From: Diplodia intermedia
Taxonomy: Eukaryota; Ascomycota; Dothideomycetes; Botryosphaeriales; Botryosphaeriaceae
Assembly (NCBI GenBank): GCA_021495925.1
Contig: JAKEKT010000052.1
Span: 186,001 to 250,000 of the forward strand
DNA length: 64,000 bases
Direction of reading: 5' to 3'
The notes under the pieces were generated by a model. It searched no databases, was not told where the DNA came from, and was given only the letters and a program-made list of their open reading frames with translations. A program made the translations under genes and the position numbers. This document shows positions 20,901 to 32,295 of this stretch, in pieces (positions within the stretch are counted from its first letter, which is position 1; the number at the start of each line of letters is the position of its first letter).

Positions 20901-23698
20901 GCTCTGTACCAGAAGGTCACCGTCCAGCCTCGTGCCAACCTCAAGTATGACTTCCCTCAGGTTCCCGACTGGGAGACTGAGGTCAAGCCGCTCAATGAAA
21001 ACCTCAAGGGTATGGTGGACCTCGAGAAGGCCGTTGTCATTACCGGTTTTGCCGAAGTCGGCCCCTGGGGTAACGCTCGTACCCGCTGGGAGATGGAGGC
21101 CTACGGCGAGTTCTCTCTCGAGGGTTGCGTTGAGATGGCCTGGATCATGGGCCTCATCAAGAACCACAACGGTATGATCAAGGGCAAGAGCTACTCTGGC
21201 TGGGTTGATGCCAAGACCGGAGACCCCGTCGATGACAAGGACATCAAGAAGAAGTACGAGAAGTTCGTCCTTGAGCACTCTGGTATCCGTCTCATTGAGC
21301 CTGAGCTCTTCGGTGGCTACGACCCGAACAAGAAGCAGCTCCTTCAGGAGGTCCAGATCGATGAGGATCTCGAGCCTTTCGAGGCGTCCAAGGAGACTGC
21401 AGAGGAATTCAAGCGCGAGCACGGCGACAAGGTCGAAATCTTCGAGCTTCCGGATTCCGGCGAGTACAGCGTCCGGGTGAAGAAGGGTGCTTCTCTCCTC
21501 ATCCCCAAGGCTCTGCGTTTCGACCGTCTTGTCGCCGGCCAGGTTCCTACTGGTTGGGATGCTCGCAGGTACGGTGTGCCGGAGGACATCATCGAGCAGG
21601 TCGACACCGTCACCTTGTTCGTCCTGGTCTCCGTTTCCGAAGCTCTCCTGTCGGCCGGTATCACCGACCCGTACGAGTTCTACAAGTACGTCCACATCTC
21701 GGAGGTCGGCAACTGTACCGGTTCGGGTATTGGTGGTTCCGGTGCTCTGAGGGGCATGTACAAGGACCGTTTCCTCGACAAGCCGCTCCAGAAGGACATC
21801 CTTCAGGAGTCCTTCATCAACACGATGAGCGCCTGGGTCAACATGTTGCTCCTCTCCTCCACTGGCCCCATCAAATCTCCCTCTGGTGCTTGCGCCACCG
21901 CTGTCGAGTCCGTCGACATCGGTTACGAGACCATTCTCGAGGGCAAGGCCAGAATCTGCCTTGTCGGTGGTTTCGATGACTTCCAAGAGGAGGGCTCTTA
22001 CGAGTTCGCCAACATGAAGGCCACCAGCAATGCCGAAGATGAGTTCGCTCACGGCCGCACTCCCAAGGAGATGTCGCGTCCTACCACCACCACCCGTAAC
22101 GGATTCATGGAGTCCCAGGGTTGCGGTATCCAGGTCATCATGGACGCTCGTCTTGCTCTTGACATGGGTGTTCCGATCTACGGTATCCTTGGCTTCACTG
22201 CCACTGCCACCGACAAGATCGGCCGCTCTGTCCCCGCTCCCGGCCAGGGTGTCCTCACGACTGCTCGCGAGGAAGTCTCCAAGTTCCCCTCTCCTCTGCT
22301 GGACATCAAGTACAGGAGGCGCCAGCTGGAGCACCGCCGCCGCCAGATCAAGCAGTGGCAGGAGTCCGAGCTTCTGTACCTGCAGGACGAAGTGGCTGCC
22401 ATGAAGTCTCAGGACGCCAGCTTCAGCGAGTCCGAGTACATGACCGACCGCCTCGAGCACATCGAGCGCGAGGCCAAGCGCCAGGAGAAGGCTGCCCTAT
22501 GCAGCTTGGGCAACCAGTTCTGGAAGCAGGACCCCAGGATCGCTCCCATGCGCGGTGCTCTTGCCACTTGGGGTCTTACCATCGACGACCTGGACGTTGC
22601 CTCTTGCCACGGTACTTCTACCGTTGCCAACGACAAGAACGAGTCCGATGTGCTCTGCCAGCAGATGAAGCACCTTGGCCGCAAGAAGGGCAACGCCATC
22701 CTTGGTATCTTCCAGAAATACCTCACCGGTCACCCCAAGGGTGCTGCCGGTGCCTGGATGATGAACGGTGCTCTGCAGGTCCTCAACAGCGGTCTCGTCC
22801 CCGGCAACCGCAACGCCGACAACGTGGACAAGGTCCTCGAGAAGTTCGACTACATGGTCTACCCCAGCCGTTCGATCCAGACGGATGGTGTCAAGGCCGT
22901 GTCCGTCACCTCGTTCGGTTTCGGTCAGAAGGGCGCTCAGGCCATCGCCATCCACCCCAAGTATCTCTTCGCCACCCTCGACCACGCCGAGTACGCCAAC
23001 TACAAGACCCGTGTCGAGTCTCGTCAGAAGAAGGCCTACCGCTACTTCCACGACGGTCTGCTCAACAACACCATGTTCCGCGCCAAGAGCAAGGGACCGT
23101 ATGACGAGGCCCAGCAGAGCGAAGTCTTCCTCAACCCCTCGGCTCGCGTCAGCGTTGACAAGAAGACGTCGAACTGGGCATACCCTGCCAAGATTCCGGC
23201 TCAGATTCCGGTCACCAAGGCCAAGACTGAGCAGACACGCCAGATGGTCGAGCATCTCGCCAAGGCTACTGCTGGTGAGAACTCCAAGGTCGGTGTCGAC
23301 GTGGAGAACATCTCATCCATTCCCATCGACAACGAAACCTTCCTCGAGCGCAACTTCACGGAGCAGGAGCAGGCTTACTGCAAGGCGGCGCCGAACCCGG
23401 CGGCTAGCTTTGCCGGTCGCTGGTCTGCCAAGGAGGCGGTCTTCAAGTCGCTTGGCGTTGCTGGCAAGGGTGCCGGTGCTGCGCTGAAGGAGATTGAGGT
23501 TCTGAACGACGAGAACGGCGCCCCCGTTGTCACTGTAAGTTGACTTAATCCGACACCACAAATTTCAAATGCTAACCGACTTCACAGCTTCACGGTGATG
23601 CCGAGGTTGCGGCCAAGGAGGCGGGTGTCAAGTCAGTCAACGTCAGCATCAGCCACAGCGATGACCAGGCCATCGCCATCGCGGTGTCCGCTTTGTAA
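17998..23698 (+). CDS. FAS2: fatty acid synthase subunit alpha
   Basis: Alpha subunit of the fungal fatty acid synthase, carrying acyl carrier, ketoreductase, ketosynthase and phosphopantetheinyl transferase. Three exons: 17998-18517, 18577-23534, 23588-23698; introns of 59 and 53 nt, GT-AG, giving 1862 aa. Order: N-terminal part of the MPT domain; Ala/Pro-rich flexible linker (about 101-140); acyl carrier domain with GGKST, the Ser (about 176) being the phosphopantetheine site, split by intron 1 exactly at that motif; ketoreductase with NAD(P)-binding TGAGAGSIG (about 657-665); ketosynthase with SGACATAVES (Cys about 1279), CHGTST (His about 1518) and TGHPKGAAGA (His about 1559); C-terminal transferase with GVDVENISS and WSAKEAVFKSLG. 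The start ATG sits in CACCATGCG. The exon-3 join reads through to VSAL-stop, as in relatives. Nothing is missing. Confidence 0.98.
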
Positions 23699-25566
23699 AG
23701 GAAATGAGTACAATACAAAAGACAAAAGAAGGGCAAAAAAGACCAGGGACGGTCATAGGATATGGAGCGGGGTTCCTTTTTCAGGTCTGCGTAAAGCATA
23801 GATCAAGACCTTGGCTTTTTGTTTTGATTTAGAGATTCACCGGCTGTACTTTGGGAAGGCGTTTTGTTTCACTCATGTGGTTTACGATGACGTTATAATG
23901 CGGATCGGATCATATAGTCGCAGCTACCGGGTGTGGCATGTCATCCAGAGGGCAGGATGACATGTCGCGCCATGTAGGAATGATATGATACAACTTAGAT
24001 GTTTGTTTCACCGGGCTTGTAAGTTTTGCATCCGCGACTGCTTCGTCAAGGATAATGATAGACCGAAGGATTCCCGAGCGTTTGAGGGTCTGGAGCATTG
24101 ACGCTTCAGTTTCGACCATGTCTGCCTTTGGAAGACCCCGCTGTGGGTACGTCTCTCACTAATGTCTTTCGCCATAACTTGTCGTGAAGGGTCACTGGCC
24201 ATTGATCAGTCAACAGCGTTGGTTGATAACCGCCTGTATGTCCGAGGAGCTAGTGGGGAGCTAAAAGTATATCGTTGACAAGACGTGGCATGGATTATTA
24301 GTTCCGTCGCGGGGCATGAAGCAACTGAAGTTGCTTTCCCTGATTCGGAAAGGCTCAACACCGCACTGATGGCCACGGGCCTTGGCCATCTGACCGGTCC
24401 CTCCGCTCGGGTGTGGCCAAAGCACTGATTGCCCCCCCAAGATCGGAGTTCGGAGAGATAGCCGGAAAATCCAATCTTGTTCGATCGTGCAGACACAAGA
24501 TGACGGTGCCATCAACGACAAGCTAGACGCGCGCCATTGCGCTAGGATGATGCACGAGGGTGATGGCCGATCTGCACATGGAATGCTCGTCAAAGACGGT
24601 GTCCAGCTGATGTCCAAGCAGCATCCGAGAATGCAGCCGACGACGGGGTGCACCCCATTGTATATCCTTTCCGCCCCGTTGGGGGGTCAACTTACTGCCG
24701 ATGTTCGGCGGCCGGGTGGCCCTACGCCTCTTCAGCCTCCAAATCTCACAACACGCCGGATTATTATTACTTACGGTGCTTGTGCTGCCACAGCCGCCCT
24801 CATCCCACGGAACCAGCCATGAGATGACGGCACCCATCGGAGCCATCGTCCAATGATGATCTTCCGGGGCCGCAACGTGCGCAGCTGCCGAGGAAGCCGG
24901 ACGCCAGCCGCACGCTAAGTCCCATTAGCTCACGACGTATTGCCTGCCCCTGTGCGCTTCGCGGCCCCATGGCGTGGTTTTCTGACTCCCACACCCTGCT
25001 CCGGTCCTTTTACCGGAGCTCGTGGTGGAGTTAGCTTCGTTAGCAGATTGCGAAGCTTGCGCCGTCGTCGAGAAGCTGATGCAACACCGCCAGCTAGTAC
25101 ATGTTTTCTGACAAGGGGCACTTGCGGCTGTGGCTTCGGGAGCGCTTGATCGTCGAGCTGTCCCGAGGCAGGCTGCTGTTGCGAGGGTAGCGCCGCCATT
25201 GTATGTATATGTAATGAAGCCTCCACTTCGTTTCGCGGGAACGGATTCTCCTCTCTTTTCGATTCTCCCTCCGTCGGCGAGACGTACCAGACGTTGATTC
25301 TCCATCCTCGACTGCTGCTGGCCAGTTGCGACATCTTCTCCAATGTACTCGGCCTAACACGCCCAATCCACGCTCACTCGCTCCCACCATCGCCATCCTC
25401 TACATATCCGACGCATCCAACCCGGATCCTCACTGCCACCACACATATCAACCCTCGCCGCACGTCCAATCCGCATACACGACTCCTCCACCACGTCGCC
25501 AACAGCCACTCCGCGCCCACCGTGCGCATCCGCGGAGCCCAAAGCACCACCACCACCGCCACCACA
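23699..25566. other. intergenic region, no supportable gene
   Basis: Holds the FAS2 3' untranslated region (AT-rich up to about 23900) and the upstream region of the PTH11-like gene, whose last 200 bp is C/A-rich leader-like sequence. The open frames between (up to 137 codons) have no recognisable features. Confidence 0.5.
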
Positions 25567-27388
25567 ATGAGCACCCTCGCCACCTACCTCGGGCCGGAGC
25601 TAGCCAGCCAACTGCCAGCAGCCAACCACCTGCACCCCGAAACGCACGTCGCAACGATGCTGGGGGTGGAGATATCGCTGACGCTGGTGATGGTAACCTT
25701 CGTGTGCATGCGCTTCTACTCGCGGCTCTTCATCAACGGGCTGTTCGGGCTGGACGACGCGACGATGGGGGTGGCGGCGGCGACGGCGGTCGGGCACACG
25801 CTGGTGACGTGCGCGGGCACCCGCCACGGCATCGGCGCCCACCTGTGGGACGTCGACCCCGCCGCCATCCCCGCCGGCTTCAAGTACACCTTCACCAGCA
25901 TCCTGCTGTTCCATCCCGTCTCGGCATTGACTAAGATGAGCGTGTGTTTCGGCTACCTGAGGCTGTTTCCTGGCACGGGGAATCTGGTGTTTTGCTGGTG
26001 CGCGATTGCGTATAGCGCTATGTGGGGGGTTGCGAGCTTTTTTGCGGTGCTGTTCATGTGCACGTAAGTTCTTGGACGGGGGGTTCTCTCTTTTCTTTTC
26101 CTCTCTCTCTCTCTCTCCGCGAGACGACTTCGACGGTCCGGGGGAGGAGGGGAGGGCGCAAAGTGATGTGTGTGTGTGTGTGTGTGTGTGCAAGGGAGAT
26201 GACGGAAAACGCTGACGTCTAACCGGCCGGTCGGTGGGCGGTGGTTGTGTTCAGGCCCATCAACCTCTTCTGGAACCAGCCGTTCAGCATCCAGCGCGAC
26301 TGCGTCGACGTGCTGACGCTGCTCGTGGCGACGGCGGCGCTCAACAGCCTCGGCGACCTGCTCGTCTACCTGTGGCCGATCAAGTTCCTGTTCAAGCTGC
26401 AGATGCCGCTCGCGCACCGGCTGGGGCTGATCCTCCTCTTCTCCTTCGGCTGCGTCGTCTTCGCCGCCAGCATCTGCCGCATCGTCTCCCTGCCGCCCGC
26501 CATGTCGTCCGTCGACGTGCTCTGTAAGTGCCTGCCCGCCCGCCGTGCCCTGATCCCCCTTGCTCCTCCCCCCCTCTTTCACCTTCCTCCGCGGACATCC
26601 CGAGCCGACGCTGACTGGTGGGAAAACACCAAAAACCAGACAACTCCTCCACCCTCCTCCTCATCGCCAGCATCGAAGAAAACGTCGGCATCATCTGCGG
26701 CTGCCTCCCCTGCGTCAAAGGCACCCTCGCCCACTTCTGGCCACGCATCTTCCGCTCCACCGACCACCGCTCCTACTCTCCCGACAACACGCCAAACAGC
26801 GGCCGCTACAACAACAACAACAACAACAGTTCGTCATCCCGCCGCAACCGCAACCGCAACCGCAACCACCGCCGCGCCGACCGCCCCCGCCCCCCCAACT
26901 TCATCCACACGGGCGCCGGCCGCGTCACGGGCTACGGCGACCACTCGCACAACCACAGCGCGACGGTCGAGTCGGTTGGGGGAGGATGCGGCAGAGGCGG
27001 CGGCGGCGGCAAAACGTCAACGACAACAACGACGACGACGACGACGATGAGTGCCGGGAGCAAGGGGCGCAAGGCGAGTTGCGCGGCGGCGGCGGAGGAG
27101 ATGGAGTTGGAGATGGCCGGGTGCTGGGGGGTGTATGGGGATGAGAGGCGGCTGGTGGGGAGTCGCGGCGGCGCGGATGATGAGGAGAGTGGCGGGATCG
27201 TGTTGACGCATGAGGTTGTGGTTGAGAGGAGTGTGTTGGTGGGGGGGCGGGGTGCGGGTGGTGGTGGTGGGGGGTATGCGGGGAGGGGGGGGTATGCGGG
27301 GAGCGAGGGGGGGAGTTTGTCGACGGTGGGGGATGTGGAGGGGGATGATGGGGAGGATGGGGATAAGGGGAGTCGGAGGAGTGTGTGA
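25567..27388 (+). CDS. PTH11-like / fungal rhodopsin-domain membrane protein
   Basis: Member of the large fungal seven-helix family related to Magnaporthe Pth11, thought to be plasma-membrane receptors; the ligand is unknown. Exons 25567-26063, 26255-26523 and 26640-27388 (introns 191 and 116 nt, GTAAGT donors) give 504 aa. Family motifs in order: MRFYSRLFINGLFGLDDATM (first to second helix), a conserved GIGAHLWDV extracellular segment, LTKMSVCFGYLRLF, the spliced CTPINLFWNQPF (exon 1/2 join), RDCVDVLTLLVATAALNSLGD and ENVGIICGCLP. There is no N-terminal CFEM domain. The roughly 220-residue cytoplasmic tail is highly repetitive: Asn run, Ser run, NR dipeptides, Thr run, Gly-rich blocks. Intron 1 contains a CT run and a GT run. 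The start ATG (context ACAATGAGC) gives a normal short N-terminus. Confidence 0.88.
26101..26190 (+). repeat. CT and GT microsatellites in intron 1
   Basis: A (CT)n run near 26101-26117 and a (TG)n run near 26165-26190 both fall inside the first intron of the PTH11-like gene. Confidence 0.8.
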
Positions 27389-28654
27389 GGGAGGAGGGTT
27401 GGTTGGTAGTGGAAGTGTTTTCTCCTTTTTCTTTCTTTCCAAGGTTATGATACCCGGGGTGTTTTGGTTGCTCGTCATGGAAGGCCCGCTTTTCTACTGT
27501 AATTTTATTGTACGAATTGATGTGTACACGATGGAGACCGTATGAGGCTTGTAGGTGAAATGGTACTTACTGGGAAGCGTTGAAAGTTGAAGGTTTCATA
27601 CCTACAACCATACTTTATAGTAAGTATTTCACGCGGAAATCGAGGGCGCCTCATCCTGCTATCTAAGTTTGTGCAGCTCAAGGCCTTGAAGACATCACAC
27701 AACCATATTCCCTTGGCCTACAGTGGGTTGCGAGAGGTCCGAGGCCCTCGGGATCGCTTTCGCAAGGGGGCCGCAATTATCACGTGCGGGTGATTGAGGT
27801 TGAGGTCCGGAATTGAAGCCACATGCAAGGGCAATGCATCAGCGGGGTGGCTTGTGGCGCTGACGACCAACGGCAGCAAGCAAAGACGGCGGCGCCACCA
27901 CCAACCTCTGCAGCGCGGCGCGGACGAATGAAAAGGTCGGATCCGACATCAGGCTCTGGATGCTGTGATACATTCCGTCTGTTCAGACGTTCGACCGTGC
28001 TACCAGCGGCGAGCAGACCAAAGCCCAGATGCTGGGGGGTGGGCGTGTTTTTCGGGCCAGGTGCAGAGTGCTTTGATGTCCCTGTGCGACGTCGCGTGGG
28101 CGAAGCACGGGCGGCTCGGTCGGTTGGAGGGGAGGGTGGTTGGGGCGATTAGACGCGGCTGGCAGTTACACGGACTTCTTCTCTAGACGTCCAAACTTGG
28201 CCTGTTCTCCGCTTTTCCGCAGTTGGGAGCCTGCATCGACGGCCTGCGGTAGGGCCACAGGCTCACGGTTTCTGGGCTCGCGCTTCGTCTTTTCGGGAAC
28301 ATCTTGCGAACCGTCCGTGGCTTGGTCGGTGTTGGGCTGGTGCCGCGAGACTCAACCGACCGCGGCGCCGTGTGCTCCTGCAGACCGCCCGCTTGCCGCA
28401 TCCGTGTATCGAACGGACGGCGTTCCGAGAGATGGATCCGTGCCATCGACCTCAAGCCGAAGCAGTGTTGAGACGGCCAGAAGAGAGGTTCAATGGCGAC
28501 CTATGGGTCCGCGGCGGACGCGTCACGTGGCCGCCCTCACTAGCGCGGGAATTTCTGGGGCGCCGCTCGAACACAACCACCGAAAGCTCGCTCGACCGCT
28601 CGACCTTCTTGCCCACCCGCCCAACCAACACCCCCAAAGGCCGCTCCAGCAACC
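27389..28654. other. intergenic region, no supportable gene
   Basis: Contains the 3' end of the PTH11-like gene and the promoter of the mitochondrial ribosomal protein gene. The longer frames (for example the one overlapping 28140-29141) are Pro/Arg-rich and out of frame with the ribosomal protein exons. Confidence 0.5.
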
Positions 28655-29851
28655 ATGCGCACAATACCACGCCTCTCGCGGCCAATTGACCGCGCCCTCG
28701 CCGCCGCCGTCCCCCGCCGCCGCCCCCTCCGCCAACAGCAATGCCCGTTCTCGACCACCGCGCCCGCCGCCCAAAAAGGCTCCTCGGAATTCACCGAGCG
28801 CATCCGCAGCAAGATCTGGGGCACCGACTACGCCCCCGGCCGCGAGGATCCCTACTCGTACGACTCGCCCCTGCGCGAGGCCCAGAAGGAGGCGGCCGCC
28901 GCCGCCGAGAAGACGAAGAAGGCAGCCGCCGCCGCCGAGGAGACGAAGGAGGCCAACGTCGACGCTGCCGGTGTCGCCCCCACGCCCGCCACGTCCACCG
29001 CTCCTGCTGAGGGACCCAAGAGGCCGACGAGGAGGGCGGTGCGGGCGGAGGATGCGTCGTACGAGCCGGCGAAGACGTGGCATGGGCTGCAGTGGATTGG
29101 GGGGGAGAAGAATGCGTGGACGCTGGGCAAGGAGTGAGTGACCCCGCAGAGGGAGAGGCAGAGGCGGATGGGGTGGCGCCGGATGAGGGATTGGTTCGTT
29201 TGTGCTGACTTGGGCGTGTTTGGCAGTTTCACCATGCCGGCGCGGAAGACGCTCGAGCCCGCCGTCGCGCTGAGGAAGGCGCTAGTCGAGGTGTACACGG
29301 CGAGGAGCGAGGGCGTGTCGTTCGAGAGCATCTACGGCGGCCAGGAGGATCGCTCCCGCGGCGTCGAGCTGAGCGCTGCCAAGGACGGCGGCGCCGTCAT
29401 CAAGCAGAAGGCCGTCGATCCCAGCGCGACGGACGAGGAAGTCAGCCAGCAGGAAATTTGGGCGTTGTCGCCCATCTCTCTGCGCGACCCGGCAATCAAG
29501 TTTGCGGTGAGCTAGCAGAAAGCTTTGTGTAGGAGTGCGTGTTGCTAAACGTTTCTGTCCCTTTAGGTCGTCAAGCGCGTCATGCAACTCACCGGCACCC
29601 GCATCTCCGACCCCATCATCGCCAAGAGCGACACCGCTGGCATCCTGCTGAGCAATATCACCAAGAAACCGCAGCCGACGAAGCTTTTCGAGAAGCTCGA
29701 GCGCGACCAGATGCTGTCTCATCTGCGGAACGTCAAAATCTCCCCGCGGAGAATCACGCCTATTGATAAGGAAAAACAAGTTGGCAGGTGGAAGGTTATT
29801 GAGCAGAAGCTTCTGGACAAAAACCTGCCTGTCACGGGCCATAGAATCTGA
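28655..29851 (+). CDS. mitochondrial large-subunit ribosomal protein, probably mL50
   Basis: Three exons, 28655-29133, 29227-29506 and 29567-29851, joined by 93- and 60-nt GT-AG introns, give 347 aa. The N-terminus is Arg-rich without acidic residues (MRTIPRLSRPIDRALAAAV), a mitochondrial targeting signal. After an Ala/Lys/Glu-rich low-complexity segment (about 75-110), the motif YEPAKTWHGLQWIGG and the C-terminal block (RISDPIIAKSDTAGILL, then ITPIDKEKQVGRWKVIE) resemble fungal proteins annotated as mL50/Mrpl13. The role would be structural, in the mitoribosome. The splice joins restore one reading frame: codon GA|T at the first junction, phase 0 at the second. The mitochondrial ribosomal assignment is fairly secure; the subunit name rests on remembered resemblance and could be wrong. 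Confidence 0.72.
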
Positions 29852-30367
29852 GGGGCCAGTCGCGAAGGTTGAGGGAGCAATATGGGGAAAAGTAAAAGGG
29901 AAGATGTCGGATACCTGTAACATACGGCAGGCTGGAACCGCCTGGAAAAATACCAGCTGTGATGACCGTGTTGGTCGCATTTGCGCCGAATTTTCAACTA
30001 AACCCCCCGGTTCCCACTCAGACCAAATGTGCAGGCCCTAAGCTTCTTGTTCCCTAGGGCAACACATTACGGAAATATCACGTATCGAAATTCAGCTACT
30101 CACGCGACCAGATGATAGGCAATGCGGCACTATTCACAGCAATGGAAAGGACCGACATAGGTATGTACCGTGCATGTTTGTTTTGAATACATTTACAAGA
30201 AAGTATAGGCTATTGGCAAGAAAGTGGCAAGCAGCCACACGCATCAAGAACATATATACTTCGAAAGAGAAACAACCATATTTTTCTCTTTTTCCCAACA
30301 TCATTTCCTTTCTCTTTCTCAATCCTGGATCGTGGAAGAAGAACGCATTCGTCATTGGACAAAGCGT
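29852..30367. other. convergent 3' ends
   Basis: The plus-strand ribosomal protein gene and the minus-strand GH131 gene converge here. The AT-rich segment about 30170-30340 probably contains the GH131 3' untranslated region. No gene is seen. Confidence 0.55.
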
Positions 30368-31549
30368 TTACTGGTTGGCAGCCCACCACGCCTTGAGCGA
30401 AGTGAACCACGAGGAGATGCCCTGGTTAACCTCCTCCTGCTCATCGGCGCTGAGACCGTTGCCGCTGGCGGTGCTGGAAGAGCCGTCGTCGCTGTCGCTG
30501 CCGTTGCCCTCGGCGGGGACGCTGCCGGTCTGGCCGGTGGGCTGGGCGGCGGCGGAAGAGGAGGAAGCAGAAGAGCTGACGAGGGTCTGGAGGGTGGTGG
30601 GGGTGGAGGCGGCGGCAGGAGTCGAGACGGCCGCGGCGGCGGAGGTGGTCTCCTGAGCAGCGGCGGAGGAAGCGGGCGCCGCGGCGCTCGAAGCGGCAGC
30701 AGACGAGGCGGCGACGGCGGCGGCGGCGGGCGAGGCGCTGCTGGAGGACGACGCCGACGAAGAAGAGGACGAAGTCGAGCCGGAGCCGATCTCCTTGGTC
30801 AGGTCGCCGCTCTCGATGTAGACGCCGCTGAAGTACCAGTCCTCGGCGGTGGCGTCGGTGTTGCCGTCGAGACGGAGGACGCCCAGGTGCCAGTCGGCGC
30901 CGTTGGAGCTGGCCGAGACGGAGACGGGGCCGGCGGTCTTGACGAGGGCGTCGGCGCCGGTGCTGTGCCAGAAGGTGACGGAGCCGGCGTCGAAGTCGAT
31001 CTCGTAGGCGACGTTGTGCCAGACGCCGGCGTCGAAGGTGACGTTCCACTGCGACTCGCTGTTGGCGAACCACTGCAGGGCCGTGTCCTGCGTGCCCGAC
31101 TCGCCGCTGATCAGGCCGTACTTCATCTCGGTGAAGTGCGACTCGAAGAAGTTGACCTGGTGCTCGTGCGCGGCGTTGGGCGCGTTCTCGTCCTTGCGCA
31201 TCATGGAGAAGTGGTAGTAGACGGTGCCCGCGTTGATGGCGGCGTCGGTCTGCGGGATCAGCTCGGTGCGCAGCATGCCGCCGCCGTTCCACTGCGAGGT
31301 CGAGTCGATGGACACCTTGGCGCCCTGCGCCGAGGCGCCGTCGGCCGGGTTCTTGAAGTCGGCGCCCGTGTTGACGTAGTCGGTCAGGTCGCCGCTGCCG
31401 TGGATGTAGTACTGGTACGCGCCGGCCTGGTTCGACCACGACCACGACGACAGCTCCGACGCCGTGTCGGCCGTAAAGCGGCCGTCCCAGAGGACCTCGC
31501 CCGCGGCGACGGCGGCGAAGAAGAGGGCGATGGAGTTGGTGGAACGCAT
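30368..31549 (-). CDS. secreted GH131 beta-glucanase
   Basis: Glycoside hydrolase family 131 enzymes are fungal secreted glucanases with activity on beta-1,3-, 1,6- and 1,4-glucans. One exon, 393 aa. The first ~19 residues form a signal peptide (hydrophobic core IALFFAAVAAG). The catalytic domain follows at once (VLWDGRF) and runs to about residue 255 with family hallmarks: WSWSNQAGAYQYYIHG, the RTELIPQT block, EHQVNFFESHFTEMKYGL, VWHNVAYEIDFDAGSVTFWHS and DWYFSGVYIES. Many relatives end in a CBM1 cellulose-binding module; here the C-terminal ~130 residues are Ser/Ala/Thr-rich low complexity ending in an acidic-aromatic tail, with no CBM1 cysteines. The ATG chosen (31549) puts the signal peptide at the very start. 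A retroelement insertion lies about 550 bp upstream. Confidence 0.9.
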   Translation of the reverse strand: MRSTNSIALFFAAVAAGEVLWDGRFTADTASELSSWSWSNQAGAYQYYIHGSGDLTDYVNTGADFKNPADGASAQGAKVSIDSTSQWNGGGMLRTELIPQTDAAINAGTVYYHFSMMRKDENAPNAAHEHQVNFFESHFTEMKYGLISGESGTQDTALQWFANSESQWNVTFDAGVWHNVAYEIDFDAGSVTFWHSTGADALVKTAGPVSVSASSNGADWHLGVLRLDGNTDATAEDWYFSGVYIESGDLTKEIGSGSTSSSSSSASSSSSASPAAAAVAASSAAASSAAAPASSAAAQETTSAAAAVSTPAAASTPTTLQTLVSSSASSSSAAAQPTGQTGSVPAEGNGSDSDDGSSSTASGNGLSADEQEEVNQGISSWFTSLKAWWAANQ

Positions 31550-32093
31550 TTTTGGTTTTGCTTGGCTGCACTGAGGTCTACTCAAGAACGAACGGTGGGT
31601 TGGTGGAAGGAGTGGAAGACGAACGAGATCAACTCGTTGGCGTGTAAAAGAATGACTGGGGAAAGAACGAAAGTGTATCCAAAACAGGCAACCGGCACAG
31701 CGGGGGATGGAATGGAGGAGAGAAAGAAGAGCGGGAGCAAAACGGCAGGCCAAGCCCGTGGGTATATGTACGAAGACCGGACCTGCCTACTTCTCGCCTG
31801 ATGCCGCACCCCTCTCTCCCCTCTCTCTCTCTCCCCCGCCGCATAAACGAGGCCCGTCGCCTATAGCCCAATTTACTTGCCAAGATGAAACGCGAGCCCG
31901 GGTAAGCGACGTGCTGTTTGAAACAAGCCCTCGCGGCTCAAAGCGCCCAAGAACCGGTGGAGAGACTCGACCGGCCACGGCAAATTTCCGAAAGGGACGG
32001 AGATCGCTTCGAAACGGCGTCCGTCGTGCGGCGGGTGTTCCCTTCCACCACCCCACCCCCCCCTTGGTTCGAATCAATTATCGGCCGTAGACG
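31550..32093. other. GH131 upstream region
   Basis: Presumed GH131 promoter and leader; a TATA-like ATATAC (minus) lies near 31762. Base composition is normal, with no sign of RIP up to the retroelement boundary. Confidence 0.55.
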
Positions 32094-32098
32094 CACGC
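32094..32098 (+). repeat. target-site duplication, left copy
   Basis: CACGC directly before the 5' LTR, identical to 37845-37849 directly after the 3' LTR. Five base pairs is the usual duplication for Ty1/copia integrases. Confidence 0.9.
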
Positions 32099-32295
32099 TG
32101 TTGGTGCCCCTGCACGGCCCCACCGGCAAGCAGGCACGGCATCTGCTTAGTCAGCCTATTCACCGCTCCTTGCGGCAGGTGGCCTATTACGAAACGCTAC
32201 CGGCCCCTTATTTAGTAGCTTAGATTACTACTATATAAGTAGCTTAGATAGCTTCTTAATTTAGTAGTAATCGTTCGTATACTTAGCGTTCTATA
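32099..32295 (+). repeat. 5' LTR
   Basis: 197 bp, the same length as the 3' LTR at 37648-37844, alignable end to end without gaps. All differences I saw are C/T or G/A. The first ~99 bp is unmutated and GC-rich; from 32198 onward it carries T or A where the 3' LTR keeps C or G. Confidence 0.93.

Noticed and set aside
18561..22460. 1,299-codon minus-strand frame
   Set aside because: Antisense of FAS2 with the same compositional cause; no domain.
28140..29141. 333-codon frame overlapping the mitochondrial ribosomal protein
   Set aside because: Out of frame with the spliced ribosomal protein; Pro/Arg/Ser-rich translation of a GC-rich exon.
30224..31801. 525-codon plus-strand frame
   Set aside because: Antisense of GH131; Gly/Arg/Val-rich with no domain.
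32066..32075. GGTTCGAATC, a perfect tRNA B-box string
   Set aside because: The flanking bases do not form a T stem and no acceptor or anticodon arm is present.
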